Shown in pieces: positions 33,929-42,712 of a stretch of DNA of 64,000 nt. The stretch covers positions 27,441-91,440 of the forward strand of contig CAJXKJ010000006.1 of the NCBI GenBank assembly GCA_913055605.1, read 5' to 3'. The notes under the pieces are model-generated. The model had not been told where the DNA came from, searched no databases, and saw nothing but the letters and a program-made list of their open reading frames with translations. The stretch comes from an uncultured Euryhalocaulis sp. GTDB taxonomy: Bacteria; Pseudomonadota; Alphaproteobacteria; Caulobacterales; Maricaulaceae. How positions within the stretch are numbered: the stretch's first letter is position 1; the number at the start of each line of letters is the position of its first letter. Made by a program: the position numbers and the translations under genes.

Positions 33929-35281
33929 TCACCCTCTACGCAGAGACAAACGGATTTTGGCAGCAACCGCGCCGACGGAGGTGCGGCTGGAGGCATAGAT
34001 CGGCGGCCGCATCAGCGCGGACATCACGCAGACCGCGGCGGCGATGCCGGACAGCAGGAGGAAGACGATGATGAAGCTGCCGGTCAGGTCGCGCAGGATG
34101 CCGCCGATCGCCGGCCCCAGGGCCGACGCGGCGCCGACCAGGCACATCGTGGAGAACAGCTCCAGATTATAGCGCTGGCCGAAATAGTTGAGCATGAGCA
34201 CGGTGCAGGCGAGCTGGACCGTGCCGAAGCCGATGCCGGTGCCGAGCGCATAGAAGAGCAGCCAGGGCTGGCTCTGCGACACCGCCAGCACGAAGCAGCC
34301 GATGGACGTCGCGGCGAGCGCGCCGGCCAGAAGGAAGCGCGGCTCCACATGGTCCCCCAGCACGCCGGACAGCGCGCGGAAGATCACGGCGATGAACGCC
34401 TCCAGGCTCAGCATCGCGCCGGCCATGGTGGTGGACACGCCGCGCTCGACCAGATGGCCGACCGACAGGCTGGTGATCGTCACCAGACAGATGATGTTCG
34501 AGAAATAGGCCGCCAGCAGGACGTAGAACTGGATGGTCGACATCGCCTCCTGCGGCGTCCAGTTCCGCCGCGTGCGGAAGACCTTCAGGCTGGCGTCCTC
34601 ATAGGCGGCGACCTCGGTGTCCGGCTCCGGCGGATGGGGCTGCTCCAGCTCCTCCTTCGCGGGCCGGGCGAAGCGATTGTCCATGCCGATCACCGCCGCG
34701 CACAGGATGCCGTAGGTCAGCAGCAGGATGGCCTGGTACATCCAGTATTCGCGCCAGGACTGTTCCGGCAGAGCGAGCACGGCCAGCACCATCCACGGGC
34801 CGAGCACGTTCCCGAATCCGCCGATCGTGCTGTAGACGCCGAGCGCGGTGGATCGCCGCTTGAACAGGCGCGCGATGATGAAGGTCGCGGGAATCGCGCC
34901 CATCATCTGGAACGAGACGCCGCAGATCGCCGCGCCGACGAAATATTCCAGCAGGCTGTTGACGTTGTGCAGCAGGAACAGCCCCACCGCCATGAAGATC
35001 GCGCCGAGCAGAAGCGTCGCGCGAACCCCGAAGCGGCGGATCAGTTTGGGAGGCAGCAGCGCCGAGCCGCCGCAGGCCGCGCCCAGAATGGTGAAGCCGA
35101 TGCCGGCCTGCGACCAGTTCCAGCCCAGATCCTCGACCATGTGGGGAAGGACGACGCCGAGCGAAGAGAAGGTCGCCGCGCCGATCAGCAATTCGAGGAC
35201 GCTGACCGATATCAGCTGGTTGCCGGCCTTCCACGGGATCACGATCTCCCGCCCCGACCGCCACGGTAGCGCCTCCAGCAT
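33929..35281 (-). CDS. MFS transporter 1
   Basis: 450-residue protein with about twelve hydrophobic helices and a central cytoplasmic loop (LEQPHPPEPDTEVAAYED). It resembles the monocarboxylate/oxalate-formate type MFS (first-helix region ATFSSLGVVLPHMVEDLGWNWSQAGIGFTI). GGGGAGAG precedes the start. It is first in a three-gene unit with the RutA-like monooxygenase and M20 copy A, so it probably imports the substrate or exports a product. A copy of the shared 18-bp motif lies 81 bp upstream. Confidence 0.85.
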   Translation of the reverse strand: MLEALPWRSGREIVIPWKAGNQLISVSVLELLIGAATFSSLGVVLPHMVEDLGWNWSQAGIGFTILGAACGGSALLPPKLIRRFGVRATLLLGAIFMAVGLFLLHNVNSLLEYFVGAAICGVSFQMMGAIPATFIIARLFKRRSTALGVYSTIGGFGNVLGPWMVLAVLALPEQSWREYWMYQAILLLTYGILCAAVIGMDNRFARPAKEELEQPHPPEPDTEVAAYEDASLKVFRTRRNWTPQEAMSTIQFYVLLAAYFSNIICLVTITSLSVGHLVERGVSTTMAGAMLSLEAFIAVIFRALSGVLGDHVEPRFLLAGALAATSIGCFVLAVSQSQPWLLFYALGTGIGFGTVQLACTVLMLNYFGQRYNLELFSTMCLVGAASALGPAIGGILRDLTGSFIIVFLLLSGIAAAVCVMSALMRPPIYASSRTSVGAVAAKIRLSLRRG

Positions 35282-35361
35282 TCCCGTCTCTCCCCGCTTC
35301 AGCGTCGGGCGACCGTTCGCAGGCGCAATAACCGCCTTTCGAACCGTCGCCAGACCGTCAC

Positions 35362-35384
35362 TGACATGTCAGCTAAAATGTCGA
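35362..35384. promoter_or_regulatory. operator-like site A (ACATGTCANCTAACATGT family)
   Basis: ACATGTCAGCTAAAATGT at 35364-35381 matches the consensus ACATGTCANCTAACATGT shared with 42437 and 42639 at 16 of 17 fixed positions. It contains an inverted-repeat core, TGTNA--N-T-ACA. It is in the upstream region of MFS transporter 1. A GntR/FCD regulator is encoded at 42713. That it binds here is inference. Confidence 0.6.
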
Positions 35385-35432
35385 CGGAATGCAAGGCAGG
35401 AAAAGGATTTTTAATGTGAAACTCGCAGCGCC

Positions 35433-35490
35433 CAGCGCATGGATGCGCTGCAACATTGCATAGCTGCGCCGCACAATGGGCGCAGCGCCC
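35433..35490 (-). terminator. hairpins downstream of the rutE-like gene
   Basis: Two inverted repeats follow the stop of the RutE-like gene on the minus strand: GGGCGC-A-GCGCCC (35478-35490) and CAGCGCAT-GG-ATGCGCTG (35433-35450). Transcription leaving this operon would cross both before reaching the MFS1 promoter. No strong T-run follows, so termination is probable but not certain. The rest of 35282-35493 holds operator-like site A and no gene. Confidence 0.45.
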
Positions 35491-35493
35491 GCC

Positions 35494-36087
35494 TCAGGCG
35501 AAGCTGGCGGCGTCCTCAAAGGACAGGCGGGGAAGGCGCGGGCCGAGCGAGGACGAATCGCCCCTGCCGATATTGATCAGGAAGTTCGACTTCACCCGCG
35601 TGCCGGCGAAGAACTCGGCGTCCACGCCGTCATTGTTGAAGCCGCTCATCGGTCCGCAATCATAGCCGAGCGCGCGCGCGGCCATGATGAGGTACGCGCC
35701 CTGAAGGCTGGAATTGCGCAGCGCCGTGTCGTGCTGGACCACCGGGTCGGCGTACCAGGACGCCGCGCCCGGATTGTGCGGAAACAGCTCCGCCAGACGG
35801 TCGGCGAAATCCAGGTCATAGGCGACGATCACGCAAACCGGCGCGGCCATCGTCTTGTCGTGATTGCCGCGCGACAGGTGCGGCGACAGGCGCTTCTTCC
35901 CCTCCCCCGAATGGACGAAGACAAAGCGCGCCGGCGAACAATTGCCGGAGGTCGGGCCGAGTTTGGCGAGGGCGTACAGCTCCCGCATCTCGGCCACCGA
36001 AAGGGTCTCCGGCCGCCAGACATTATAGGTCCGCGCCTCGCGGAAGAGCTGGTCGATCGCCGCGTCGTTCAAAGCCGTGTCTGTCAT
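35494..36087 (-). CDS. RutE-like nitroreductase-family reductase
   Basis: 197-residue FMN reductase fold of the malonic-semialdehyde reductase (RutE/HadB) subfamily: [78 protein letters not shown] and [10 protein letters not shown]. RutE reduces malonic semialdehyde to 3-hydroxypropionate, the toxic aldehyde left after uracil ring opening. Presence here fits a related pathway with an aldehyde intermediate. It is the last gene of the TonB/RutB-like unit, 4 bases after MFS transporter 2. The exact aldehyde is inferred. Confidence 0.85.
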   Translation of the reverse strand: MTDTALNDAAIDQLFREARTYNVWRPETLSVAEMRELYALAKLGPTSGNCSPARFVFVHSGEGKKRLSPHLSRGNHDKTMAAPVCVIVAYDLDFADRLAELFPHNPGAASWYADPVVQHDTALRNSSLQGAYLIMAARALGYDCGPMSGFNNDGVDAEFFAGTRVKSNFLINIGRGDSSSLGPRLPRLSFEDAASFA

Positions 36088-36091
36088 GGGT

Positions 36092-37357
36092 CTATTCCGC
36101 CGGTAGGTTTGCGTGGGTGACGTCGCCGGCTTTGCGGCGGCGTCCGTCGATCAGCACCAGGCCGATGAACACGGCGCACAGCACCGCGCAGATGACGAGC
36201 GGCCAGCGATAGCCGAGCGTGTCCAGAACGACGCCGACGCCGAGCGCGCCCAGCGCCGGGAAGCCGCGCATCAGCGCGCCCCAGACGCTCAGCACCCGGC
36301 CGCTGGTCGCGTCCTCGGCGTCCATGATGACGACGAGCTGGGACGCCGCCGCGCTCATGCACATGAAGAAGCCGAGCACCGCCGCCGCGGCGAGCGCGGC
36401 GTGAAGCGTGGGCGACAACGCGAAGGCCAGCAGCGCGCCGCAGGCCGCCAGGGACGACCCCATGAACATGCGCGCCGGACGCGACGGGGCGTTGAGCGTG
36501 ACCACGATGGCGCCGCCGATCGCGCCCAGGCCCACCGCCATGATCAGATAGGAATAATCCTGCACCCCGCCGTCGAAGAGCCGGTCCGCGAAGGCCGGCA
36601 TCAATTCATAGAGCGGGCGGATCACCAGGGCGGTCGCGGCGAACACGATCAGCACCGGGGTGACCACGGCGTGGGTGGAGGCCGCGACGAACCCCTCCCA
36701 CAGCTCGGTCGTGAATGCGGCCTTTCCGGACTTCGCCTTCTGGCGGATCTGGTGCAGCGACATCAGCACCCCGATCAGCGCCAGCGCGACCGCCGCGTTG
36801 ATCCAGAAGATCACCGCGGGACCGGACCAGGCCATGATCGGGCCGGCCAGCGCCGGGCCCAGGAACCGGGTCACGTTCACCGAAATCGCGACCAGCGACA
36901 TACCGGTCGGCAGGCAGTCCGGCGGCGTGACGTCCCGCACCAGCAGGGAGCGCGCGGCCTCCTGCATCGCGGCGGCCGAGCCGCTGACCGCGGCCAGGGC
37001 GACGAATAAAAAGGGCGACGCCATCCCCGAAAGGATGACGACGCCAGTTACGAGCGACTGGATTCCGATGACGGCCTGACAGAACAGGACGATCCGCCGC
37101 CGGTCGAACCGGTCGGCCAGCACGCCGCCGGCCGGGCCCAGGATCAGGCCGGGGGCCAGCTCCGCGATGGCGAGCGCGCCCAGCCACAATCCGCTATGCG
37201 TCAGCTCCCAGACCAGCCAGCCGAGCGCGATGCGCTGCATCCACTGGCTGGCCATCGTGCCGGTCGTCGCCGCAAACAGCGCGCGGTAGCGGGAATCCGC
37301 GAATACGGAGCCGAGCGCGCTGAACCCTGCGCGCTGGACGGGCGGCGTTTCGCTCAC
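36092..37357 (-). CDS. MFS transporter 2 (EntS-like)
   Basis: 421-residue, about twelve-helix MFS protein of the MFS_3/enterobactin-exporter type ([47 protein letters not shown]). This subfamily usually exports small molecules, so it could expel a product or intermediate. The GTG start lies in the stop of the flavin reductase gene (GTGA overlap). Unlike MFS transporter 1 it has no close sequence similarity in the window. Confidence 0.85.
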   Translation of the reverse strand: MSETPPVQRAGFSALGSVFADSRYRALFAATTGTMASQWMQRIALGWLVWELTHSGLWLGALAIAELAPGLILGPAGGVLADRFDRRRIVLFCQAVIGIQSLVTGVVILSGMASPFLFVALAAVSGSAAAMQEAARSLLVRDVTPPDCLPTGMSLVAISVNVTRFLGPALAGPIMAWSGPAVIFWINAAVALALIGVLMSLHQIRQKAKSGKAAFTTELWEGFVAASTHAVVTPVLIVFAATALVIRPLYELMPAFADRLFDGGVQDYSYLIMAVGLGAIGGAIVVTLNAPSRPARMFMGSSLAACGALLAFALSPTLHAALAAAAVLGFFMCMSAAASQLVVIMDAEDATSGRVLSVWGALMRGFPALGALGVGVVLDTLGYRWPLVICAVLCAVFIGLVLIDGRRRKAGDVTHANLPAE

Positions 37358-37899
37358 GACGTCGCGTCTCCGGAGGCATCCGGATAAAGTGGCCAGACGC
37401 GGCCGCGGTGATAGGCCAGCGGCGCGGCGTCCTTGTCCGCGCCCAGCTCCACGACGCGGCCGACCACGATCTCATGATCGCCCCCGTCATGGATTTCCTC
37501 GACCGTGCAGTCGAACCAGGCCACCGCGTTGTCCAGGATGGGATCGCCCGCCTCGGTGGCGGCGTGCGCCACGCCGCGGAAGCGGTCGGTCTCCGACTTT
37601 GAGGCGAAGGCGCGCACGATCTGCTGATGCCGGTCCGACAGGATGTTCACGCAGAAGGTGTTTGCGGCGCGCAGCGCGGCCAGCGTCCGGCTCTGCTTGT
37701 CCAGGCAGATCAGCAGCAGCGGCGGATCCATGGACACGGCGCAAAAGGCGTTGACCGCCGTGCCGGCCGGCGCGCCGCTGTCGTCATGCGTCGTCACGAT
37801 GGTGACGCCGGTCGGAAACCCGCCCATCGCCTCGCGCCACAGCTGGCGGTCCACCGTATCGATCGTCTGCGCCGGGTCAGCCAAAAGGATTGTCTCCAT
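37354..37899 (-). CDS. RutF-like flavin reductase
   Basis: 181-residue NAD(P)H:flavin oxidoreductase. It carries LWREAMGGFPTGVTIVTTHD, GTAVNAFCAVSMDPPLLLICLDKQS, ANTFCVNIL and DNAVAWFDCTVEE, the pattern of RutF/HpaC-like two-component reductases that supply free FMNH2 to monooxygenases such as RutA. The start at 37899 lies inside the end of the M20 copy B gene (23-base overlap), consistent with translational coupling, although no strong ribosome site is seen. It is probably the partner of the RutA-like enzyme at 32853, although that sits in another transcript. Confidence 0.85.
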   Translation of the reverse strand: METILLADPAQTIDTVDRQLWREAMGGFPTGVTIVTTHDDSGAPAGTAVNAFCAVSMDPPLLLICLDKQSRTLAALRAANTFCVNILSDRHQQIVRAFASKSETDRFRGVAHAATEAGDPILDNAVAWFDCTVEEIHDGGDHEIVVGRVVELGADKDAAPLAYHRGRVWPLYPDASGDATS

Positions 37900-39250
37900 A
37901 GACGGGGTTGGCGCGCCGGGCCTCTTCGGCGCGTTCCAGTTTGCCGCAAACCGACAGAGCGGTAAGCGCATAGATCAGCGCGCTGTTCACCAGATCGTCC
38001 GGCGTCGGGCGCCAGCGCTTGAAGCCGGTGGTGACCGCCGGAATGCGGTTCATGTTGAAGACGTTGTGGTCGCGCCACATGCTGGAATAGATCGGCGCGG
38101 CGCGTTGCAGCGGCGCGCCCAGCGTCAGCTGGGTCGCTGCGTCCACCGCGCTGACCAGCGGGCCGACCCGTTCGGCGTCGGCCTCGAAGCCATGGCGCAC
38201 GACGACGGGCTCGATCTCGAACTCGCCGATATCCGCCGCGCGCAGGAATTGCTCCAGGTCGCGCTGGACCGCGGCGATCTCCATCACCGGGGTCAGGCCG
38301 ACCTCCAGATACAGCGAGCAGATTTCCGTGCCCGCGCCGAAGGCGTAAGGCACGCCGCCGCGGATGGAGGAGATCTGCGCCTTCGGCTGGGCGACGCCGC
38401 CTTCGGATTCGTAGCGGTTCTCCGCCTCGAACTTGCGGCTCCAGTCCAGGATCGGCTGCATCGCCGCGCCGAACCGGTAGATCGGGTTCGGGTGCTCGGC
38501 GATCGTGTCGCTGTGCTGCAGCAGCGGGGTGAACACCGCCTCGCCATGCAGGCGGATGCGGAACACGGCATAGCCGCACGCGACCCAGGTCAGGCCGAAA
38601 TCGCAGCCCTCCGCCGCGATGGCGTAATCGGGCGCGACGCCGCCGTGATAGAAGACGTAATGGGCGCCGATCTCCTTGCCCATATAGGCAATGCCCCTGG
38701 CCTCCTCGATCGGCTCGGGGCCGATCTCCCCCGGCGAAGCCGTCAAATAGAGCCGCCCCGAGAGATTGAAGCCACACGACTTCAGCGCCTTGCCTGCCAT
38801 CAGGAAACAGGCCATCGGCCCACGATCGTTCGCTATCGGATAGCCGTATAGGACGCCGTCCTCCAGCCAACAGGAATTCCATTCCGGATTGGCCAGAGTC
38901 TCGGGGCGGAACTTGTATGCGTCCTGGTCCGGGTCCCAGGTCGGGCTCTCGGTGTCCAGGTGCGCGGTAAACAGAAGGCTCTTGCCGTCGCCGCCGCCGC
39001 CATAGGTGGCGATGACGTTCGGGCGTTCGGGCGTGGCCCCGACCTTGCGCGGCCGGAAGCCCTCGCGGTCGAGCCAGTCATAGACGAAGCCGGCGGCCGC
39101 GGCCTCGCCCATCGCCGGGCTCGGGATATTGCCGAGGTCCAGCGCCAGGCGCGTCAGCTCCTCCCGGTCGATCGCGGCCAGAAGCGCGGCGCGGTCCGCC
39201 TCCGACACCCCGGAGGGGGCGGCGGGCAGGTTATCGAATGTGTCGCTCAT
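37877..39250 (-). CDS. M20-family metallopeptidase/amidohydrolase (copy B)
   Basis: 457 residues, same layout as copy A at 31479: AAIDREELTRLALDLGNIPSP, LLFTAHLDTESPTWD, PIANDRGPMACFLM, TASPGEIGPEPIEEA and SSMWRDHNVFNMNRIPAVTTG. The metal ligands are conserved. No signal peptide. The two copies differ mainly in the lid region, suggesting two related substrates or a hetero-oligomer. It overlaps the RutB-like gene by 4 bases (ATGA) and the flavin reductase gene by 23 bases, so it belongs tightly to the operon. Confidence 0.82.
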   Translation of the reverse strand: MSDTFDNLPAAPSGVSEADRAALLAAIDREELTRLALDLGNIPSPAMGEAAAAGFVYDWLDREGFRPRKVGATPERPNVIATYGGGGDGKSLLFTAHLDTESPTWDPDQDAYKFRPETLANPEWNSCWLEDGVLYGYPIANDRGPMACFLMAGKALKSCGFNLSGRLYLTASPGEIGPEPIEEARGIAYMGKEIGAHYVFYHGGVAPDYAIAAEGCDFGLTWVACGYAVFRIRLHGEAVFTPLLQHSDTIAEHPNPIYRFGAAMQPILDWSRKFEAENRYESEGGVAQPKAQISSIRGGVPYAFGAGTEICSLYLEVGLTPVMEIAAVQRDLEQFLRAADIGEFEIEPVVVRHGFEADAERVGPLVSAVDAATQLTLGAPLQRAAPIYSSMWRDHNVFNMNRIPAVTTGFKRWRPTPDDLVNSALIYALTALSVCGKLERAEEARRANPVYGDNPFG

Positions 39251-39906
39251 GCCTGTTGCGCCGCCCGCGGATTCCAGGCCGCCATGACGGCGCAGCTTTC
39301 GGTGATGGTCGCGCAGTTCAGCTCAAGGCTGGCCAGCGCGCCGGCATGCATGCCGTCGTCGTACGCGGCGCAGCAATCGGCCGGCACATAGACGAAATAA
39401 TCCAGATGGAAGGCGTCGCGCACCGTGCAGTCGACGCAGCATTCAGTGGTCAGGCCGCAGACCACCAGCGTGTCCACGCCCCGCGCACGCAGGATGGCGT
39501 CCAGCCCCGTGCCGAAGAAGCCGCTATAGCGCATCTTCCAGACGATGGTTTCGCCCGGCTGCGGCTTCGGCCCGAAAAACTGCGCGCCGCGCGTTCCGGC
39601 GCGGCAGAGGGCGCCGTCGCCGCCCTGCCCGTTCCGCCGGCGCCATTCGCCCCAGACCGGCGAGTCCGTTTCCGGATCGGTCGCCAGGCCGACAAAGATG
39701 ACCGGCACGCCCGACATGCGGGCGGCGGAGACCAGGCCCTCGGCCGCCTCCAGCGCCGGCGCGGCGACAGACATGTCCAGACCCGCCTTGCCCAGCGCCC
39801 CGTCCGGGGCGGCGAAATCGACCTGCATGTCGACGACGACGACCGCGGTGCGCTCCGGCGCAAGCCAGTCTTGAAACTCCGGGCCGGGTGAAACCTTCGA
39901 ACTCAC
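39247..39906 (-). CDS. RutB-like cysteine hydrolase (isochorismatase family)
   Basis: 219-residue hydrolase with the Asp-Lys-Cys triad: Asp26 in VVVVDMQVDF, Lys124 in IVWKMRYSGF and Cys157 in GLTTECCVDCTVRDA. Full-length similarity to RutB (ureidoacrylate amidohydrolase), including TECCVDCTVRDAFHLDYF and the C-terminal AALASLELNCATI-like block. RutB hydrolyses the ring-opened uracil product, releasing carbamate. GTG 39906 has a GAGG site 6 bases upstream; a longer frame to GTG 39939 lacks one. A hairpin separates it from the TonB receptor gene 82 bases upstream. Confidence 0.87.
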   Translation of the reverse strand: MSSKVSPGPEFQDWLAPERTAVVVVDMQVDFAAPDGALGKAGLDMSVAAPALEAAEGLVSAARMSGVPVIFVGLATDPETDSPVWGEWRRRNGQGGDGALCRAGTRGAQFFGPKPQPGETIVWKMRYSGFFGTGLDAILRARGVDTLVVCGLTTECCVDCTVRDAFHLDYFVYVPADCCAAYDDGMHAGALASLELNCATITESCAVMAAWNPRAAQQA

Positions 39907-39948
39907 GTTCCGCCTCGCAAACTTTGGTGTTGCACTCACACGCGATGG

Positions 39949-39976
39949 GGGGCCGGCGTTCCCAGCCGCCGGCCCC
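39949..39976 (-). terminator. GC hairpin between TonB receptor gene and rutB-like gene
   Basis: GGGGCCGGCG-N8-CGCCGGCCCC is a perfect 10-bp stem. It lies directly after the receptor stop on the minus strand and before the RutB-like start. There is no T-run, so it may be an attenuator or mRNA stability element that raises receptor message relative to the enzymes. Confidence 0.5.
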
Positions 39977-39987
39977 GCCGCGCCGAC

Positions 39988-42363
39988 CTAGAAGGCCTTC
40001 TTCAAGGTCACCCGGAACTCCCGGCCTTTGCCGGGAAGAACCGCCATGTCCGCGTACACGTCGGCCACGGGCTGGAAGTAGAGCTTGTCGAAAACGTTAT
40101 CGACATTGGCTGCGATCTCCCAGCCGTCCTTGGCGTAGTAAGCCGCGATGTTCAGCAGCTCATAGGACGGATAGACGACCGGATCGGCCAGCCGCCCGGA
40201 GGTTTCGGAAACGCTGACCACGCCGGCCGTGAAGCCGAGCTGGCCCCAGTCGAACTCGTCGGTGACATAGTTTCCGTACAGGCTGAGCACCGTCTGCGGG
40301 ATGCTCTTCAGCTCATAGTCGCCGGGATGGCCGACCGGGGAGGTCGAGAAATTGTAGACGGCGAAGCTGCCGCCATACGCGTTCTCGACCGGCAGGCCGG
40401 TGGCCCGGGCGGGGATGTAGGTGAAGCCCGCATCCGGCCCTTCGACGATCGTCTCCTGGGTGTTGCCCGCGAAGGTGAAGCTGAGCCGGTCGGTGGCCAG
40501 ATACCGGGCCTCCAGCTCGATGCCGCGCGCCGTGGTGGCGACGACATTGTTCATGATCGACAGACGGGTCCGGCTCTGTTCGTAGCCGGCAAGGCTGCCG
40601 ATCAGAGTGCCTTCCAGCAGGTCGAACTTCACCCCGACTTCCTGAAGCTCGGAGTCCGAGATCCACTGGTCGCCGGAAATCAGGCCGGGCGTCAGATCGC
40701 CCGCCTGGCCCAGCTCCAGGGCCGCGGTCTCCGCGTAGGTGACGTAGGGGAACAGCCCGAACGTCGTGTCGATGCTGAGGCTCGCCGAATAGCTGAACTC
40801 GTCGTCGTCGGCCTCGAACGGGATGCCGGTCGCGCAGAAGCACACCGCGCCGGTGTCGACGGCCTTGGCCTGGTAGAAGTCGTACCGGCCGGCCAGCAGC
40901 AGGTTGACGTATTCTCCGAAGCCCAGATCGAAGACGCCGAACAGGCCGGTGTCTTCCCACATGCTGTCGACCGCGATGTCCCAGCCATAGCCGATGCCGC
41001 CCGGCTCTTCGCTGAACGGATCGTCGAACGTGTCGTTCGGGGTGGCCCCGACCGTCAGGTCGCGGCGGTCCAGAACGATATAGCCGGAATTGTAGCTTTC
41101 CATCCGGTCGGCGTGCTGCGTCCGGTGCGAAATGCCGACCGTGCTGACCGACTCGAACCAGTCGCTGCTGTACATGACGTCGTAGTGCAGCCGCGCCTCG
41201 ATGGCGTCGGCGTCATAGTCCGCCGGGAAGCCGTAGCTGACGAAGCGCTGGTTCTTCAGGTCGTCGTAGAACAGCTCGAAGCTGACCGACGCGTCGCCGA
41301 ACGACTTGGTCAGTTCGCCGTACAGCGTGTTCGTCCGCGTGTCGGAGAAGTCCCGATCGCTGATGAACACCGTGCGCGGGTCCAACGTGGCCGTGCCGAC
41401 GCCGGTGTCCAGCGTGTAGCGGGGCGCGACCGTGGGCGGGAAGCCGAAATAGCCGGTGACGAACGAGCCGCCGGTTTCGTTCGGCGTCAGCCGCCCGTTG
41501 CCGTCCACGTCCACCACGGTGGTGTCGCGGCCGGTGACATAGACCTGGTCGTCGACCAGCGCCTGGCTCAGGCGGTTCCAGCCCGGGCTCTGAACATAGC
41601 CCTCGGCGTCGTAATACATGCCGCCGAAGGACAGCGTGACCGACGGCGTCAGATCGAAATCCGCCGACAGCTGGCCCAGGAAGTGTTTCGGCTCGATCCC
41701 CCGATAATAGGAGCCGGAGTCCTCGTATTCCGCATAGGCGAACACGCCGCCGCGATCCATTCCGCCGAACGCCACCGGAATGGCGATCTGACCGGCGGTG
41801 TTGAACTTGTCGTAGGAACCGGTGGTGACCTCGACCTGGCCGGTCAGGGCGTCCACGAAATTCGGACCCGACGCGCGGGCGGTTTTCGGGACGACATTGA
41901 TCAGGCCGCCGACCTTGCCCGGGCCATAGACCGGCGTGGGCGGACCGCGGACAATGTCGACCTGGGACGTGGCGCCGAGCGGCGTCGGATAGGTGCCGCG
42001 GTTTTCGAGGCGCTTGAAGCCGCGGAAATAGGTCTCCGCCAGCGTGCCGCGGACGTTCACCGCGCCTTTGACCCCATAGAAGCTCGCCGTGAACGTGCCC
42101 GGCGAAATGGCGATCAGGTCGTCGACCTCTTCAATGCCATAGCGCTCCAGCGTCAGATCGTTGACGAGGGTCGCCGAACGCGGCGTCTCCATCAGCGATT
42201 TGCCGAGGCCGAACACGGTGTCGCTCGGCGTTTTCTCCATCAGGCCGACACGGTCGGCGGTGACTACGACAACGTCATCGACCGTTTGGGCAAACGCGCC
42301 CGAAGCCGTCGCAAGTGTGGCCATGCTTGTGCCTATGGCCAGAAATGTTCGCAGCGTCATCAA
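39988..42363 (-). CDS. TonB-dependent outer-membrane receptor
   Basis: 791 residues. A signal peptide (residues 1-26, TLATASGAFAQ) is followed by a plug domain (~27-180; SATLVNDLTLERYGIEEVDDLIAISPG and VDIVRGPPTPVYGPGKVGGLINVVPK) and a beta-barrel ending in aromatic Phe (EFRVTLKKAF). The pattern resembles the siderophore/catecholate-type receptor class, but no siderophore synthesis, ferric reductase or periplasmic binding genes are nearby. Sitting with Rut-like hydrolases it more likely imports the organic substrate of that pathway, possibly as a metal complex. Two copies of the 18-bp motif lie in its promoter region. ATG at 42360 is an equal alternative. Confidence 0.9.
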   Translation of the reverse strand: MMTLRTFLAIGTSMATLATASGAFAQTVDDVVVVTADRVGLMEKTPSDTVFGLGKSLMETPRSATLVNDLTLERYGIEEVDDLIAISPGTFTASFYGVKGAVNVRGTLAETYFRGFKRLENRGTYPTPLGATSQVDIVRGPPTPVYGPGKVGGLINVVPKTARASGPNFVDALTGQVEVTTGSYDKFNTAGQIAIPVAFGGMDRGGVFAYAEYEDSGSYYRGIEPKHFLGQLSADFDLTPSVTLSFGGMYYDAEGYVQSPGWNRLSQALVDDQVYVTGRDTTVVDVDGNGRLTPNETGGSFVTGYFGFPPTVAPRYTLDTGVGTATLDPRTVFISDRDFSDTRTNTLYGELTKSFGDASVSFELFYDDLKNQRFVSYGFPADYDADAIEARLHYDVMYSSDWFESVSTVGISHRTQHADRMESYNSGYIVLDRRDLTVGATPNDTFDDPFSEEPGGIGYGWDIAVDSMWEDTGLFGVFDLGFGEYVNLLLAGRYDFYQAKAVDTGAVCFCATGIPFEADDDEFSYSASLSIDTTFGLFPYVTYAETAALELGQAGDLTPGLISGDQWISDSELQEVGVKFDLLEGTLIGSLAGYEQSRTRLSIMNNVVATTARGIELEARYLATDRLSFTFAGNTQETIVEGPDAGFTYIPARATGLPVENAYGGSFAVYNFSTSPVGHPGDYELKSIPQTVLSLYGNYVTDEFDWGQLGFTAGVVSVSETSGRLADPVVYPSYELLNIAAYYAKDGWEIAANVDNVFDKLYFQPVADVYADMAVLPGKGREFRVTLKKAF

Positions 42364-42436
42364 GACCCCCTTCTAGTGCGAAACTGGCCCTCCCTATTTG
42401 TTGCGATGAAAAGCGCTCAGCCCTCGGGCGTCAAGC

Positions 42437-42460
42437 GTAACATGTTAGGTGACATTTCTA
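42437..42460. promoter_or_regulatory. operator-like site B
   Basis: Read on the minus strand this is AAATGTCACCTAACATGT, matching ACATGTCANCTAACATGT at 16 of 17 positions. It lies 75 bp upstream of the TonB receptor start, over the expected promoter. The surrounding gap (42364-42712) holds no open reading frame of note and no other gene; it is AT-rich around the site. Confidence 0.65.
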
Positions 42461-42638
42461 TTATGTGACGGCTCTGGACGCCCGGCCCCGAGGGCGGCGT
42501 CCGGCTCACTCCTGACAAGCGAAGCGATTTTTCAGCGCAGTTTCAAGCGCTTGAATGCATTTTCCGGAAAAGCGGCGGAGGATCGCATGCGGCGAAATGG
42601 CAGGGCGGCGGTCGCCGACCCGTCATTGCCGCATACCT

Positions 42639-42660
42639 CACATGTCAACTAACATGTCTC
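42639..42660. promoter_or_regulatory. operator-like site C
   Basis: ACATGTCAACTAACATGT at 42640-42657 is the best copy and matches the consensus fully. It lies in the 349-bp gap between the GntR gene stop (42713) and the TonB receptor start, about 280 bp upstream of the latter. With site B it could allow looping by a dimeric FCD regulator. Confidence 0.65.
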
Positions 42661-42712
42661 AAATGCGCGCAGGATGCGATCTTGAGAACCGATGTGCACG
42701 CGCGAGGAGAAT

